The notes under the pieces were generated by a model. It was given only the letters and a program-made list of their open reading frames with translations, ran no database searches and was not told where the DNA came from. DNA of 64,000 bases from Smittia aterrima. Taxonomy: Eukaryota; Arthropoda; Insecta; Diptera; Chironomidae. Below, in pieces: positions 46,694 to 58,336 of the stretch. The translations under genes were made by a program, and so were the position numbers. The DNA is taken from assembly GCA_033063855.1 (NCBI GenBank), contig CP093829.1, positions 12,865,537 to 12,929,536 on the forward strand, given 5' to 3'. The stretch's first letter is position 1. The number at the start of each line of letters is the position of its first letter.

Positions 46694-46701
46694 TATTTAT
46701 A
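46694..46701 (-). promoter_or_regulatory. TATA box of the 46.4k gene
   Basis: TATAAATA on the minus strand, about 50 bp upstream of ATG 46646. Confidence 0.65.
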
Positions 46702-47175
46702 CAAATTGTTTCGCGTCCTTATTTCCCCTTCTCCATTACATAACTTTGAAGATTCTTTAGAAACAATCAACGCATGAAAATAACAAACAAACCAATTCAT
46801 TGTGCAATGCGCCGTCCTTTGCAATCTTTAATTTTGTATTCCACTCATGTTTTCCGTATTCGCGAAAAGTCGAAGCAAGTCTTTATGCAAACAATTACCT
46901 CTGTTAACAGTTGACAAGACATCGACATTGACCTCAATTATGCGACACATTGGTCATGAAAAGTTAATTTTTTTCATGAAATATCAAAAATAATCATCGT
47001 TGATTACCAAAAATATATTTAAACCATCACGGACTTAACTTAGATTCATTGGCGATCAACTCAACGACACTCTTTGAATTTTAATCAACGAAGCAATTTT
47101 TTCACGGCCAATCAAACTACCATCAAGTTTGGAAGGGATCATGATAAACAAGCGATGTACGTATCATTAAATTAG
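46702..47175. other. Divergent promoter region between the 46.4k and 47.3k genes
   Basis: About 0.5 kb between two opposed TATA boxes of small secreted-protein genes; probably shared regulatory DNA (inference). No ORF. Confidence 0.4.
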
Positions 47176-47183
47176 TATAAAAG
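47176..47183 (+). promoter_or_regulatory. TATA box of the 47.3k gene
   Basis: TATAAAAG with an initiator-like ATCAGT about 30 bp downstream and ATG at 47266. Confidence 0.75.
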
Positions 47184-47265
47184 CTTGGAGTTCTTCATCC
47201 AAATCATCAGTTTAGCTTCAGCTTATCCAGAGAATTCCAATTCAAATCAATACTCAAACTTCAAA

Positions 47266-47577
47266 ATGTTCAAGACGGTGAGAAATATTTGAAAAACAAC
47301 AAAGCAACTGTCAATCAATCAAATTCTTTAATTCATCTAGATCATTGTTATGTTCTTCGCCATCGCCATGGTTCTCGCTGCTCCGGAGCCGAAACCAAAA
47401 GCTGATCCACAAGTCTTAGCTTATTCATCTCCACTTGTCTCCGGTGTCTATCCATCGAACTATGTGTACGAACGTAGCTATCACGGAAATTTTGCTTATC
47501 CATCATACGTGTCTGCACCTCTCGTTGCCGCATCGCCATACGCCGCTTACACAGCTCCAGTCGTTGCTTTCAGATAA
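47266..47577 (+). CDS. Small secreted cuticle-type protein
   Basis: Exons 47266-47277 (MFKT) and 47341-47577 encode 82 residues. The signal peptide runs IIVMFFAIAMVLA, followed by a Lys/Pro stretch (PEPKPKADPQV) and a Tyr/Ser/Ala-rich body with ERSYHGNFAYPSYVSAP and ASPYAAYTAPVVAF. The tiny first exon matches the cluster pattern. No recognised domain. Confidence 0.85.
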
Positions 47578-47828
47578 ATCGACATTTGAAACTCAATAAC
47601 ATGTGAACACGATTTATGAAGACAAATAAATGATACCTTTGAAACACAACATTCGCTCTCGATTTTAATCACGTTGACTTGATGTGTGACTCTTCATTCG
47701 TGTTTCAGTTCGTGAAAACTTTCAAGTTTGGGGTGGAAAAACTGTTGTTTAATATGGAACTGCTGCTTTATTGATTTCTGAGTAAATTTAAATACATTTC
47801 AATTAAAAGCTCAAAGGCAAATAGAGAT

Positions 47829-48500
47829 TTAATAATAATTTCCGTTTCTCAAATATCCATTGGAATATCCGACTGGAGAGGCCAGTGTGTTGTATGGTGA
47901 GGCATAGTTTCCGTAAGCGACAGGAGAAGCCAATGGTTGAACGAATTGTGGAGAAGCTTGTACGAATTGAGGAGACGCTTGGACGAATTGGGGAGAAGCT
48001 TGAACTATTTGTGGTGAAGCTTGAACGAATTGCGGTGAAGCTTGGACAAATTGGGGAGAAGCCTGAACTATTTGTGGTGATGCTTGAACGAATTGAGGAG
48101 AAGCTTGAATGAATTGGGGAGAAGCTTGAACGAATTGAGGAGAAGCTTGAACGAGTGGTGATGACTGAACGATTTGTGGTGACGCCTGAACTAATGGAGA
48201 AGCGAACTGCTGAGTAGCCAAAGGAGACGCAAATTGTTGAGCTGAATATTGCTGAGGAGCGTATCTTGAGTGGCTCGGGTAACTCTGGTAGTTTGAGTAA
48301 GATTTACCGGAATATCCTTGAAAAAAGCAACGGGATGTTACCAAATGTCGACTGAATACAAAATAATTTTCTATTCCTACCTGGAGCGGCGACTGCAAGC
48401 GCTATGAGACAAGCCAAAACAATCTGAAACAATAAAATACGAGATTCAAACTTTAAATTATCTAATTTTAAAGTTTTGATTCACTCACAATTTTCATCAT
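47829..48500 (-). CDS. Secreted Gln-rich protein with QASPQFV heptad repeats
   Basis: Minus-strand exons 48489-48500 (MMKI), 48381-48423 and 47829-48316 give 180 residues. Signal peptide MMKIIVLACLIALAVAAPG. The middle consists of about a dozen tandem copies of a seven-residue unit QASPQFV (variants QIV, QFI, PLV), flanked by QQFASPLA units and a Tyr/Asn-rich tail. It is likely a structural extracellular protein of cuticle, eggshell or silk-like character; the sequence does not discriminate. The TATA box is at 48595-48602. Confidence 0.85.
47936..48195 (-). repeat. 21-bp period coding minisatellite
   Basis: Tandem 21-bp units (plus-strand form GAAGCTTGAACGAATTG-GGA variants) encode the QASPQFV heptads. 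Units are similar but not identical; alternation of QFV and QIV forms suggests a higher-order period of three to four units. Confidence 0.85.
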
Positions 48501-48594
48501 TTTATTTTGATTTTTTGTTTTGTTTGATGTGTAGGAGCTAATGGTTGATCGAGATTCAAGCTTGGACTATGCTTCAAATCACCACCTCCGAGTT

Positions 48595-48602
48595 TATTTA
48601 TA
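48595..48602 (-). promoter_or_regulatory. TATA box of the heptad-repeat gene
   Basis: TATAAATA on the minus strand, 95 bp upstream of ATG 48500. Confidence 0.7.
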
Positions 48603-49073
48603 GTAAAAAAAATTGATCTTAATGGCTAATGACAACGAGTATTGTCTACGCATAAATTGAAATGTCAAGCCCGAAATTCGAGTGACCGAGGAAATCGTGA
48701 GCGAGGGATTTGTGAATTTTTACTGCTTAAGGCGGCTCAACTTATGAACGATGACCTAAAAAACCTCTCAACACTTCGTTACGAAAGGGATGAAACAAAC
48801 GTCATTGTTTTAACACGTTTTGAGAGTAAATCACGTTACATCAAGAGTTAAAATTGCAACTTCTGCTTCTCTTCGTACGTCACAGATATCACGTTAATTG
48901 TAGAAAGTAAATGAATTTCCGCAGTGGTTTTAACAAATGTGCAGGTGTCGGGATAAATGAGCATTCGGTTTACTCAATTTACTGCTCCCGTGATTTTTCT
49001 TCTTGTTATTTTCACGAGAGAGGAGTTTTCCACATTTTCCGATCACGTTGTTGACTTCGTTTGATTAAAGAAG
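48603..49073. other. Divergent region between heptad-repeat gene and Ser-rich gene
   Basis: About 0.5 kb between opposed TATA boxes; no supported gene. Confidence 0.4.
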
Positions 49074-49081
49074 TATAAATA
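49074..49081 (+). promoter_or_regulatory. TATA box of the Ser-rich orphan gene
   Basis: TATAAATA, with a TCAGT initiator-like element about 31 bp downstream (49107) and ATG at 49143. Confidence 0.75.
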
Positions 49082-49142
49082 CAAAGCCGGTGAGAGTAGA
49101 AGGTTCAGTATCGAATCAAACGTCAAGAATTGTGGAATAAAC

Positions 49143-49598
49143 ATGGAAGCAAATTATCACTCAAAGGATTTTAACGAAATTTCATCGAGTCATACGCATG
49201 GTACCTCGGATAACCTCGATCCCCATCATAGCTTTACATCATCTGATGAATCATTCAATTCCAACTCAAGTTCAAACAGCTCAGACCAATCGTTTAATAA
49301 GAAAAATGATGTGATGGGCAGCGACGATTTATTAATGAGTCGAACAAGTTTCAACGGAATGAACAATACTGAGGCGAGAAAAGAAAATCAAAGTCATAAA
49401 TCTTTTGGCTCGATCGTCAAGATGTTAAGGAATTTAAATCTCAAGCACGAGAAGGCAAGTCGAGAACATCAGCACAGCATTCTGCGAGCTCCAACCGAAT
49501 ATGCAATTGTGAGAGGAATGTCAGGCTTGAACCTCAAAGTTATTAAATCGACACAGCAGACGTCAAGCCGATGTCATCGGTGCATTGCGAGAAACTAA
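49143..49598 (+). CDS. Unrecognised intronless Ser/Asn-rich protein
   Basis: 151 residues, with no signal peptide and no membrane segment. The N-terminal 60 residues are Ser/His/Asn-rich (SSDESFNSNSSSNSSDQSF). The C-terminal part is basic with an amphipathic segment (SFGSIVKMLRNLNLKHEKAS) and a final CHRCIARN. A textbook TATA and initiator and a clean ATG support a real, tightly regulated gene. It differs from the secreted proteins around it. A small intronless TATA gene with a basic amphipathic helix recalls Bearded-family Notch modulators, but I see no diagnostic motif and make no assignment. Confidence 0.65.
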   Translation: MEANYHSKDFNEISSSHTHGTSDNLDPHHSFTSSDESFNSNSSSNSSDQSFNKKNDVMGSDDLLMSRTSFNGMNNTEARKENQSHKSFGSIVKMLRNLNLKHEKASREHQHSILRAPTEYAIVRGMSGLNLKVIKSTQQTSSRCHRCIARN

Positions 49599-50094
49599 AA
49601 CCACAATTAGATAAATATTTAAGAAAAAATATATTTAAGAAGCTCAACTGAAAAGCAATTAGTGACTTTAAAATTCGATGCTTACTGCTTTGAAAAGAGA
49701 AACGACCATAAGTTAGATAAATCACAAGTGCAACTGGAACTAAAGGTTTCTTGAAAGTTTTGATAGTGACGTAAATTTCAAACTCAACCTAAAACAAATT
49801 CCGAGAATTCCGATACGTCGCTATTCAATCGGACTTTTTCTCCATCTCACTTGTTGACCGACTAGAAAATTATATTTAATTACTTTTTATTCGAATGCGT
49901 ATGAAGGAGAGTATGAAATTGTATATATTTTATTGTTGCACAATCTCAAGAGCAATGAGATGTATCTCATGTTATGAAATATGAAGAGTATCTACTTGAA
50001 GCCGTACGCAAAAATTTTAATTACAAATAAATTTTTATTAAATGAATAGTAAAACATTTTAATACTTTTATAGTGGAGTGTATCGTCGTTGAAA

Positions 50095-50939
50095 TCATCC
50101 CAAGTCTTCAATTTTCTTGATGATTGAGAGCAAATGATTGTCGATCGCTTTCTGAAAGTGAAAATTGGCGACGATTATTCTGCCGGTTCTGGTTTCACAT
50201 GCTTATAAATAGAACTAGTTAGTTAAACTTTAAATTACCTGTTTGCTTTCCAGCTGTGTGATTATTGCTTGACGCCGAGCCGAAGCCTTGTTGATTTCCG
50301 ATTCATTTACTTTTGTCGCTAGACATCTAGCAGCCAAGAAAGAAACATATAAATTAAAAGTGAAAAGGAACTGTTTATAGAATGTTCTCCAACTTACTCT
50401 TTAAGCGCTTTAATCGACTTCTGTGATTTTTCAATATCTTCAGTCAACTTCTTGTTGTGGTTTTCAAGTTTATGAACATCTACTCGGATATCACTAAGAC
50501 GTATCTCTGAAGCGTATCGGTCCAACTCGTGATCATCAGCCGAGTTAATTAGTTTTGTATCAAAGTTGTCCAAGCCGAAAGCTCTCAGATCAGCTCCTAA
50601 GCTCTTTTCTAAAATGAAATTGAATGTCAATCAACAAGTCTCACAAATAACAATTGATACATTACTTCTGTTTGAGATTTCGTCAATGCAAATATGCATT
50701 TTGTTGATATTTTTACTTGAAAACAAAGTTGAAAATAAAGTTCTTAAACCATGCGTTCAGTGATTTATTCTTGAAAAAAATCTAAAAAAACTACCTTCAA
50801 ATCCGTTGAGAAAATTTAATTTGCAAAATTATCTTGTGAATAACAAATTGCTGCGTTTAATAATTGCATTCACATGTAATCGAGTGATAGTGACATGACC
50901 GAGCTGCGACAACTTAAGAAGGGGATTTTCTCCTTCCAT
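50095..50939 (-). CDS. Coiled-coil protein of unknown function (first exon uncertain)
   Basis: Three minus-strand exons are well supported by splice sites and phase: 50398-50608, 50239-50326 and 50095-50151. They encode SLGADLRAFGLDNFDTKLIN, a long heptad-like helix (DVHKLENHNKKLTEDIEKSQ; SEINKASARRQAIITQLESK) and the end IDNHLLSIIKKIEDLG. The likely start is ATG 50939 (MEGENPLLKLSQL). Reading straight to the good donor near 50795 crosses an in-frame TAA, so an earlier weak donor (about 50903, CTCG|GTCATG) probably joins SQL to EKSLGADL. Size and coiled coil would suit a small complex subunit such as augmin, BLOC or a kinetochore protein, but I recognise no orthologue. Confidence 0.6.
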
Positions 50940-51105
50940 TGGCACGCATTTCACATTTGAGTTCACTATCTCCGCTGCTGAACTGAAAATTTCAATGAGA
51001 ATTCGCAAAATGCTTTAAATAGAAAAATTGTCTTAACAAAAATATCACTCGTGTTTGCTTTATCAAGTCATACAGTTGCAGTCAAAGTTTCAAAAAAAAA
51101 TCAAA

Positions 51106-51863
51106 ATGTTCAAATTTGTGAGTTTAAAGTGCAAAGTTAATAAAGCTTAAGCTAAGTCAGTAACGGTTTTCTATTATAGATCGTTCTCTCTGCTATCGTT
51201 GCCTGCGCAAGTGCAGTTGCCCCGATTTATGGAGGATATGGAGCAGCCTATGGAGGATATGGAGCTGCTGCTTATCATGCTCCAGGATATCACGGCGCAC
51301 CTCTTGCAGGTAACAATTTTGTTAAATCGGTTGAGATCAAAGCTGAGTAAAAAAAATTTATCTAGCCGCTGCTCTTCATGCTCCAGTTTATGGAGGTTAC
51401 GGAGGATATGGCTACGGATCAGCTCTTCACGCACCAGTCGCCGGTAAGTTGAATTTAAACGTTTCGAGATCGTTTCTTTAAAAAAAATATTTAACGTAAA
51501 GCTCACTACGCTTCTCCTTATGGAGCTTCAATCGTAAAAACTGCTGTCGCACATCCAGTTGCCACAAGCTATGCAAGCTACCATAACGCAAACATTTACA
51601 AACCAGCTGCATATGGATATGGACATGCTCCAATCGCCGCTGCTTACCACGCCCCAATTGCTGGTAAGTTCTAACTGTCGTCACACAATCGATCATGGAA
51701 TCATATTTTTTCTTTTATAGCCGGCTATGCTGGATACGCAGCTCCATATGCAGCTCCATATTCCGCTTATGGAGCCTACGGGCATGGACCAATTGCTGCC
51801 CCAATCGTCGCTAAAGCTGCCTACCCAGCTTATGGAGCCGCTTACGCTACCTATCATCATTAA
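51106..51863 (+). CDS. Ala/Tyr/Gly-rich cuticle-type protein, five-exon modular gene
   Basis: Exons 51106-51117 (MFKF), 51180-51309, 51366-51443, 51502-51663 and 51721-51863 give 174 residues. The signal peptide continues IVLSAIVACASA. Body modules include IYGGYGAAYGGYGAAAYHAP, VKTAVAHPVATSYASYHN and the terminal YGHGPIAAPIVAKAAYPAYG. Exon count, phases (0 then 1,1,1), tiny first exon and terminal module match the gene at 39608-40538 on the opposite strand. No known domain; cuticular role inferred from composition, secretion and cluster. Confidence 0.88.
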
Positions 51864-52333
51864 GTGAAATATCCAAAGATTCCGATTGACTTCTAAGATT
51901 TTTGTTAATGTTTTGATACGAGTAATAAAATAAATGATCGAAAGAAGAAATGCTTTCGATACCATTAAAAAATACTAGAAAACGATTTTTATAATAAATG
52001 CATTCGTTGCGAAATGGACTAGATATTTATAAGAAAATGCGTTTGAACGCGAGTCGATGGCAATTTTCCATGAGTTAATCATCACATTTCATTCCGTTAC
52101 GAAATTGATTAATGGTGCAAAGGCATGTTGAGCTTATAGATTTCAAATTAAAACCTTTTTCTAGACACAGACGTCTAACGATTTTATTTCAAAAATATTC
52201 AGGGGCTTTCAATCAGTTTAAAACGTTCAGTGACACTCGCTTTTTCATCGGATTTTCAAGTCAACTAAAGTCTTGAGAAAACACAATTTTCTGCTTTGAT
52301 CAGGCTTCGAGACTAGTTCCAACGAATTGAAAA
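51864..52333. other. Intergenic region upstream of ATP synthase e
   Basis: About 470 bp, with an AATAAA near 51926 for the cuticle gene. No other feature. Confidence 0.4.
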
Positions 52334-52796
52334 ATGGGTATTGAATTGGGAGCCCCCGTCCGCGTGTCACCGTTGATCAAGGCAAGTCGAAACAAGTGGT
52401 TTAATCGAGATGAAATGTGATGTAACTGCAAATTGTACAAGTGATGGGGGAGGGGAAATGGGTTGTTTAAGAATATTTTAATTATTTTAAGAAGAACACA
52501 ATGTGATAAGTAATTGAATGTCATTTTAGTTCGGTCGCTGGTCATTCCTTGCTGTCGGTGTCCTTTACGGAGGATATCATCAGAGCCGCTTGTCGAAACG
52601 TGAGGTCGGTATCCGCGAGATTGAGAACCAACAGAAAGCTATCCGCGATGCTAAGTTAGCTGAAGAGAAGAAGCGCAGTGCTGCTGGTAAATAACAAGAA
52701 TAAATATATTTGTCCTTCAATTAATTCAATTATTATTATGATTTTTCAGAGGAAGCAAGAGCTCTTGCTGAACTCTCCACCCCAAGCAAGAAATAA
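52334..52796 (+). CDS. ATPsynE: Mitochondrial ATP synthase subunit e
   Basis: Exons 52334-52381, 52530-52686 and 52750-52796 encode 83 residues. It reads MGIELGAPVRVSPLIK then FGRWSFLAVGVLYGGYHQSR and LSKREVGIREIENQQKAIRD, ending ELSTPSKK. The single membrane helix with a GxxxG-type region and the KREV block are typical of subunit e, an inner-membrane Fo component needed for ATP synthase dimers. The first intron begins with GC rather than GT (AAG|GCAAGT) yet joins the family-conserved IK-FGRW residues in phase 0. Confidence 0.95.
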
Positions 52797-53696
52797 ACCA
52801 TTTAAACTTAGATCCAGCAGAAAAAAGTTACATATTAGATTTAATGGATTCTTTTCGTTAAATTAAATGTGAAATTAAATAAAAATTCGAGTAAATACAA
52901 AAAAAATGTAGTTCTTCAACTAATTAAATAAGTTTTTTAAATTTAAAGATTTTGATAAGGTAATAACGGTAAATTTAAATTTGAGGGGATATTCTACACG
53001 CTCAGACGTTTTCAAAATTTCTCTTAGACGTTTTCATTATACCTTTCCTAGCGAGTTTTAAGAAGTCGTTTTTCGTAAAATTGTGCAGTAATTCAAGATC
53101 TGCACGTTTAAAAGTGTCATAAGTTTCGAGATCGTCACCTGGCGAAGGTATATAACATGGATTACACAAATTTACAAGCGAATTTCATAGTGAAAACTTG
53201 ATTTGAAAATTTCAACTTCCAAATGGCTTTGACAACTCATCGCTTCGAATGGAAGAGAGAAGGAAAAAAAACGTGAAAAAATGAGTTTTCCGCTTTCGCG
53301 AACAACGTCTCGAAAGTTGACTTAGAAAAATAGCCAAATTTATCGGAAATGCGAAAGTGAAGTCGATTGAGTCATAACTTTCTTTGTTAAAATTAACTTT
53401 TCAATCGTATTTGATGACTCACTTTTCCGTATTCTTCCTCCTCTCATATATTCGCCTTCTTTCTTTTCGGGGGTCTAACAAAAAGTGCCTCATTCAATGG
53501 CGTCGCATCAATTTCTTAAATCGCCCCAGATTGAGCTCATGTCGCAACCTTACTGATAACGAAACACAACGCCTAACCGTGAAATCAATCTCCCCTCATT
53601 CACTTTCAGATTATCAAAGCGGATTTAGGGAAAAAGAGAACGGCGGAGAAAATTTGTGTGACCTGCGTTTACATTTGAAAGAAGACTTAACTTGAG
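52797..53696. other. Intergenic region between ATP synthase e and ARF1
   Basis: About 0.9 kb holding the ATP synthase e 3' UTR (AATAAA near 52878) and the ARF1 promoter/5' UTR. The open frame 53384-53695 has no protein similarity I recognise and ends at the ARF1 start. Confidence 0.45.
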
Positions 53697-54964
<1,268 letters not shown>

Positions 54965-56474
54965 ACATCTCTCCATCAACTCAGCTCCCAAAACAACAGA
55001 AAGAAAAGTATTTTGATCTAAACAACTACCGTCAAACACAAACAACCCTTAAGTAAACACAACCAGATAGAATACGAAACGATTTAAACGGATCCACCGT
55101 TTTGTCGTCTCCTTTGTGCGTCGGTCGGTGTTTGACGACGAGGAAGAAAAAAAAACATTAAAATAAATTAAATCAGAAACATTTCGCAGAATGAAGAAAG
55201 TAAATTGCTGTCGTTAAGTAAACTAAACAATTCGATAAAAGACGCTCCGGTGTTTCTTTTTGATTGATAAAAAATAAAATTTTAAGGAAGGAAATATCCA
55301 TTAATTAATTGCTATTATTTAAAGACTCCGGAAAGAGGAAAATCAATGTTTGATCACTTTCTTTAACTAATTTCAATTATTCAGCAAGCGTAAGCAAACA
55401 TGATATAGAAAAAGTTCTTAGTTCTCGTTTATCTCAAATATAAGCTCACGTATACACAAAAAAAGCTCTTAAGACGAACGTGGGTGACTGGTTGCCTTTA
55501 TTTGCGATTCAAAAGCTCCATGAGTGACAACATTAAGTAAACTTGATCACTTTTGTTTTAGTGATGCTTTACGAATTCTTGGATCGTAGAGAGTCGTATT
55601 CGAGTCACTTTATGGATCGACAAAGATGAAGCTGAATTGCTTAGGAAAGTGTAAAACGAAAATTAAGTTTAAAAACTCAGACGGCGTCGCGATTCCTTGG
55701 AAGGCTCCACAATGCTTCACGGCAGTTTCTTGCTTGGAAGTATATGAAGTCGAACTGTGATCGATCTGACAACGTTAACTCAAGGCATTATCACGATGAA
55801 GTAAATACAAACTAAACTGTAAACCGGTCTTTGGAAGAAACATAAAACATTTTTATAATTTTGAGATAAATTAAGAATTAATAAACAATTAAAATAAATG
55901 TGTACGGTGAACTGCTTCGATTTTCCTTCCGGATATAAAAATATGTTTTCTTTTGCGAAAGAAAAGTTCTCGCTATCACTTCTCGTCGCTTTGATGATGA
56001 AGACTTTTCGCTTTCCCCAATTTTTTTTTCGGTTAATTGTGAAATCAAAAACTCCATCAAGAGACAACACAAAACGAAATTATGTTTAAATGAATTCCAA
56101 CTTAATTGTAATCATTCTTATTTTAATAAAATTTATATAATTATGAATCATTTGGGTTTCCCTTTGATATTTTCAGGTCTATTGTTTTGTTACTTTTTAG
56201 TCAATTTCCTTAAAACAATAAGTTTCCTGATTTTATTGATGTGTCAATGCTTGGTCAAGAAGATTCTTTCCGTATAAGATTTCTTTAAGTAATCTTTAAG
56301 CATGTGAACAAAAGAATCAGTATTTAAAAAATGGCGTTCGTACGATAAATTAACGAAGATATTTGAAATAAATTTTGAGACGTTTTCCATAAACCTAAAA
56401 TAAATGAACACGATTTTCTTAAAAAGTGCGTAAAAAATAGTCTTAACCGCGTTTCACAAATGTAAAGGAAAGAA
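54965..56474. other. ARF1 3' UTR and intergenic region
   Basis: 1.5 kb between the ARF1 stop and the RRN3 start, with candidate AATAAA at about 55161 and 55273. Opposed short open frames near 55780-56089 overlap each other and lack splice or family support. Confidence 0.45.
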
Positions 56475-58336
56475 ATGTCGTCGGTAATTAGTAGTAGAAA
56501 GTCGCTGAGTTCATCTATCTTAAAATCCACAACGAGTCGCAATGATTCTATCAAGAAAACAAAGTTATTGCGATTCGAAGTGAACCTCACTGATGTTAAA
56601 AGCATTATAAGAGAAACCGAAGCGAATCCCAATGCTAAAGGCTACCAGGACCTCATCTATAGACTAACAGAAGCAGATCTCAAGGTATGCATGAAATGTT
56701 AAGTGATATTGCGACATAATTTCTAATCCAAGGTTATCTCATCTTCCGTAGTCCGAAGAGTTGCTTAAAATTATTAGCGAGGCCATCGAAAGCGTCCCAG
56801 TAATCACCAAGGACCATGTTGTGCTTGTTCAGAGTTTGCTCAATATCAGATGGATCGCTAGAGAAGCCGATATTATAGAGCTCTACCATAAATTCATTTT
56901 AAGTTTGATGACGTCTTCTAATGACTTCCTGGTTCTTTGCTTGACCAAAATTATTACGTGCTTCGTGCCAGATGGTAATTTTATTTAATGAATTTCTTAT
57001 ACTTATTGTCTATAACGTCGTTCTTTTAGATACCGAAAGTGATTCGTGGATAAAAGGAAACCCCACTCCAGAACTCGATGCAAAACTAAAACTCGTACAC
57101 AAACTTCTCAAAAATATTCTCGATGTTATGCCAATGGCTCCAGTTACGCTAAGGAAGCAAATCCGTTTGGAGTTCCCTTACTACAAACAACCAAACTTCA
57201 AAATCGTAGCGTACATCGACAATCTTTTTAGAATACTTGATTACAGTCCAAGTATGATTCACGACATCCTCGAATTAATTTTCGAGAACTTAATGCAGAT
57301 CGATGTTAATGTCACAAGGGATCAAATTGAAGAAGCTGAAGCAGAAACTGAAGAAATCGATAAGGAAACAATGAAACTACCTGTAGCAGAAACTCTTGAC
57401 AATTGTATGGAGAAAGTTTTAAATTTCTTTCACACGAAGCTAAAAGATGATACAGAAACAGATAAAACGGAGCAGCAAACGTTAATACAAGCGTTATTTG
57501 TCTACTTTGACGAGCACATAATCAAAACTTACACGAAACATCTGCAATTCCTTCTTTTCTTCATCGCAAGTTTTAGAGTAAGCTTATTTTAAATTATGCC
57601 TTTAAGATGCTAACGATCAAAATCTTTCCAGAAAACATTCATGAATGAGTTCCTCAATTATCTATGGAACAAAGCTACAGATAGGAATCAATCAAGCACG
57701 ATTAGACAGACTGCAATAGGCTACATCTCTAGCTTTGTTTCGAGAGCAAAGTTTATACAGCAAGATACTCTTAAAATCTACCTCAAGAAACTTAGTGTAT
57801 GGGCTCACAGTTACGTCAAGACTTGTGACTTTCAAATCAACAGCAGTCCAAAGGCACACGTTGTCTTTTATTCAGTATGTCAGGCAATCTTTTATATCAT
57901 CGCTTTCAGAAGTCGTGAATTGACTCGAAGTAGTTTAAACCTTCAATTCTTGTCGCTTTTGGACCTCTGGCCGATAGTAAAATCTCCTTTAAACCCCCTC
58001 AATTTCTGCCTACCCGCGATTGCCACAATTTTCGATAATATTACTACTAAATACCAAATTATTTTCTGTCACACAATTCTCATCAGCAATGCAAGCAAAA
58101 GCCTTACGACAATTTATGCCAATGAGCAACACAGACCAGAAGACGTTCTCGAGAGCGTTTTTCCATTTGATCCATATTTGTTAAAAAAATCTGGAAAGAA
58201 AATCCAACCACTTTACATCATTTATCAGCCTCATGAATTCACCGAAAGTCCCAAAAGAAACCAGAAGCGTGTTAGGTATGAATCGATATCAGGGGATTTG
58301 GACGATTTTATTATCAAAGCTCCAAAACGAAACTAA
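56475..58336 (+). CDS. Tif-IA: RNA polymerase I initiation factor RRN3 (TIF-IA)
   Basis: Exons 56475-56684, 56752-56974, 57030-57577 and 57632-58336 encode 561 residues. The RRN3 HEAT-repeat fold is represented by ENLMQIDVNV-type helices, an acidic insert (EEAEAETEEIDKE), FLNYLWNKATD, STIRQTAIGYISSFVSRAKF, and NPLNFCLPAI. A C-terminal tail FDPYLLKKSGKKIQPLYI then DLDDFIIKAPKRN ends the protein. RRN3 bridges Pol I and the SL1/core factor at the rDNA promoter and is a growth-control target. It is shorter than the human protein (651 residues), mainly in the terminal regions. Confidence 0.93.

Noticed and set aside
53384..53695. 103-codon frame ending at the ARF1 start
   Set aside because: Probably ARF1 5' UTR and promoter; it has no signal of a protein family and stops just before the ARF1 ATG.
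55780..56089. Overlapping frames on both strands downstream of ARF1
   Set aside because: AT-rich, mutually antisense, with no coding character.
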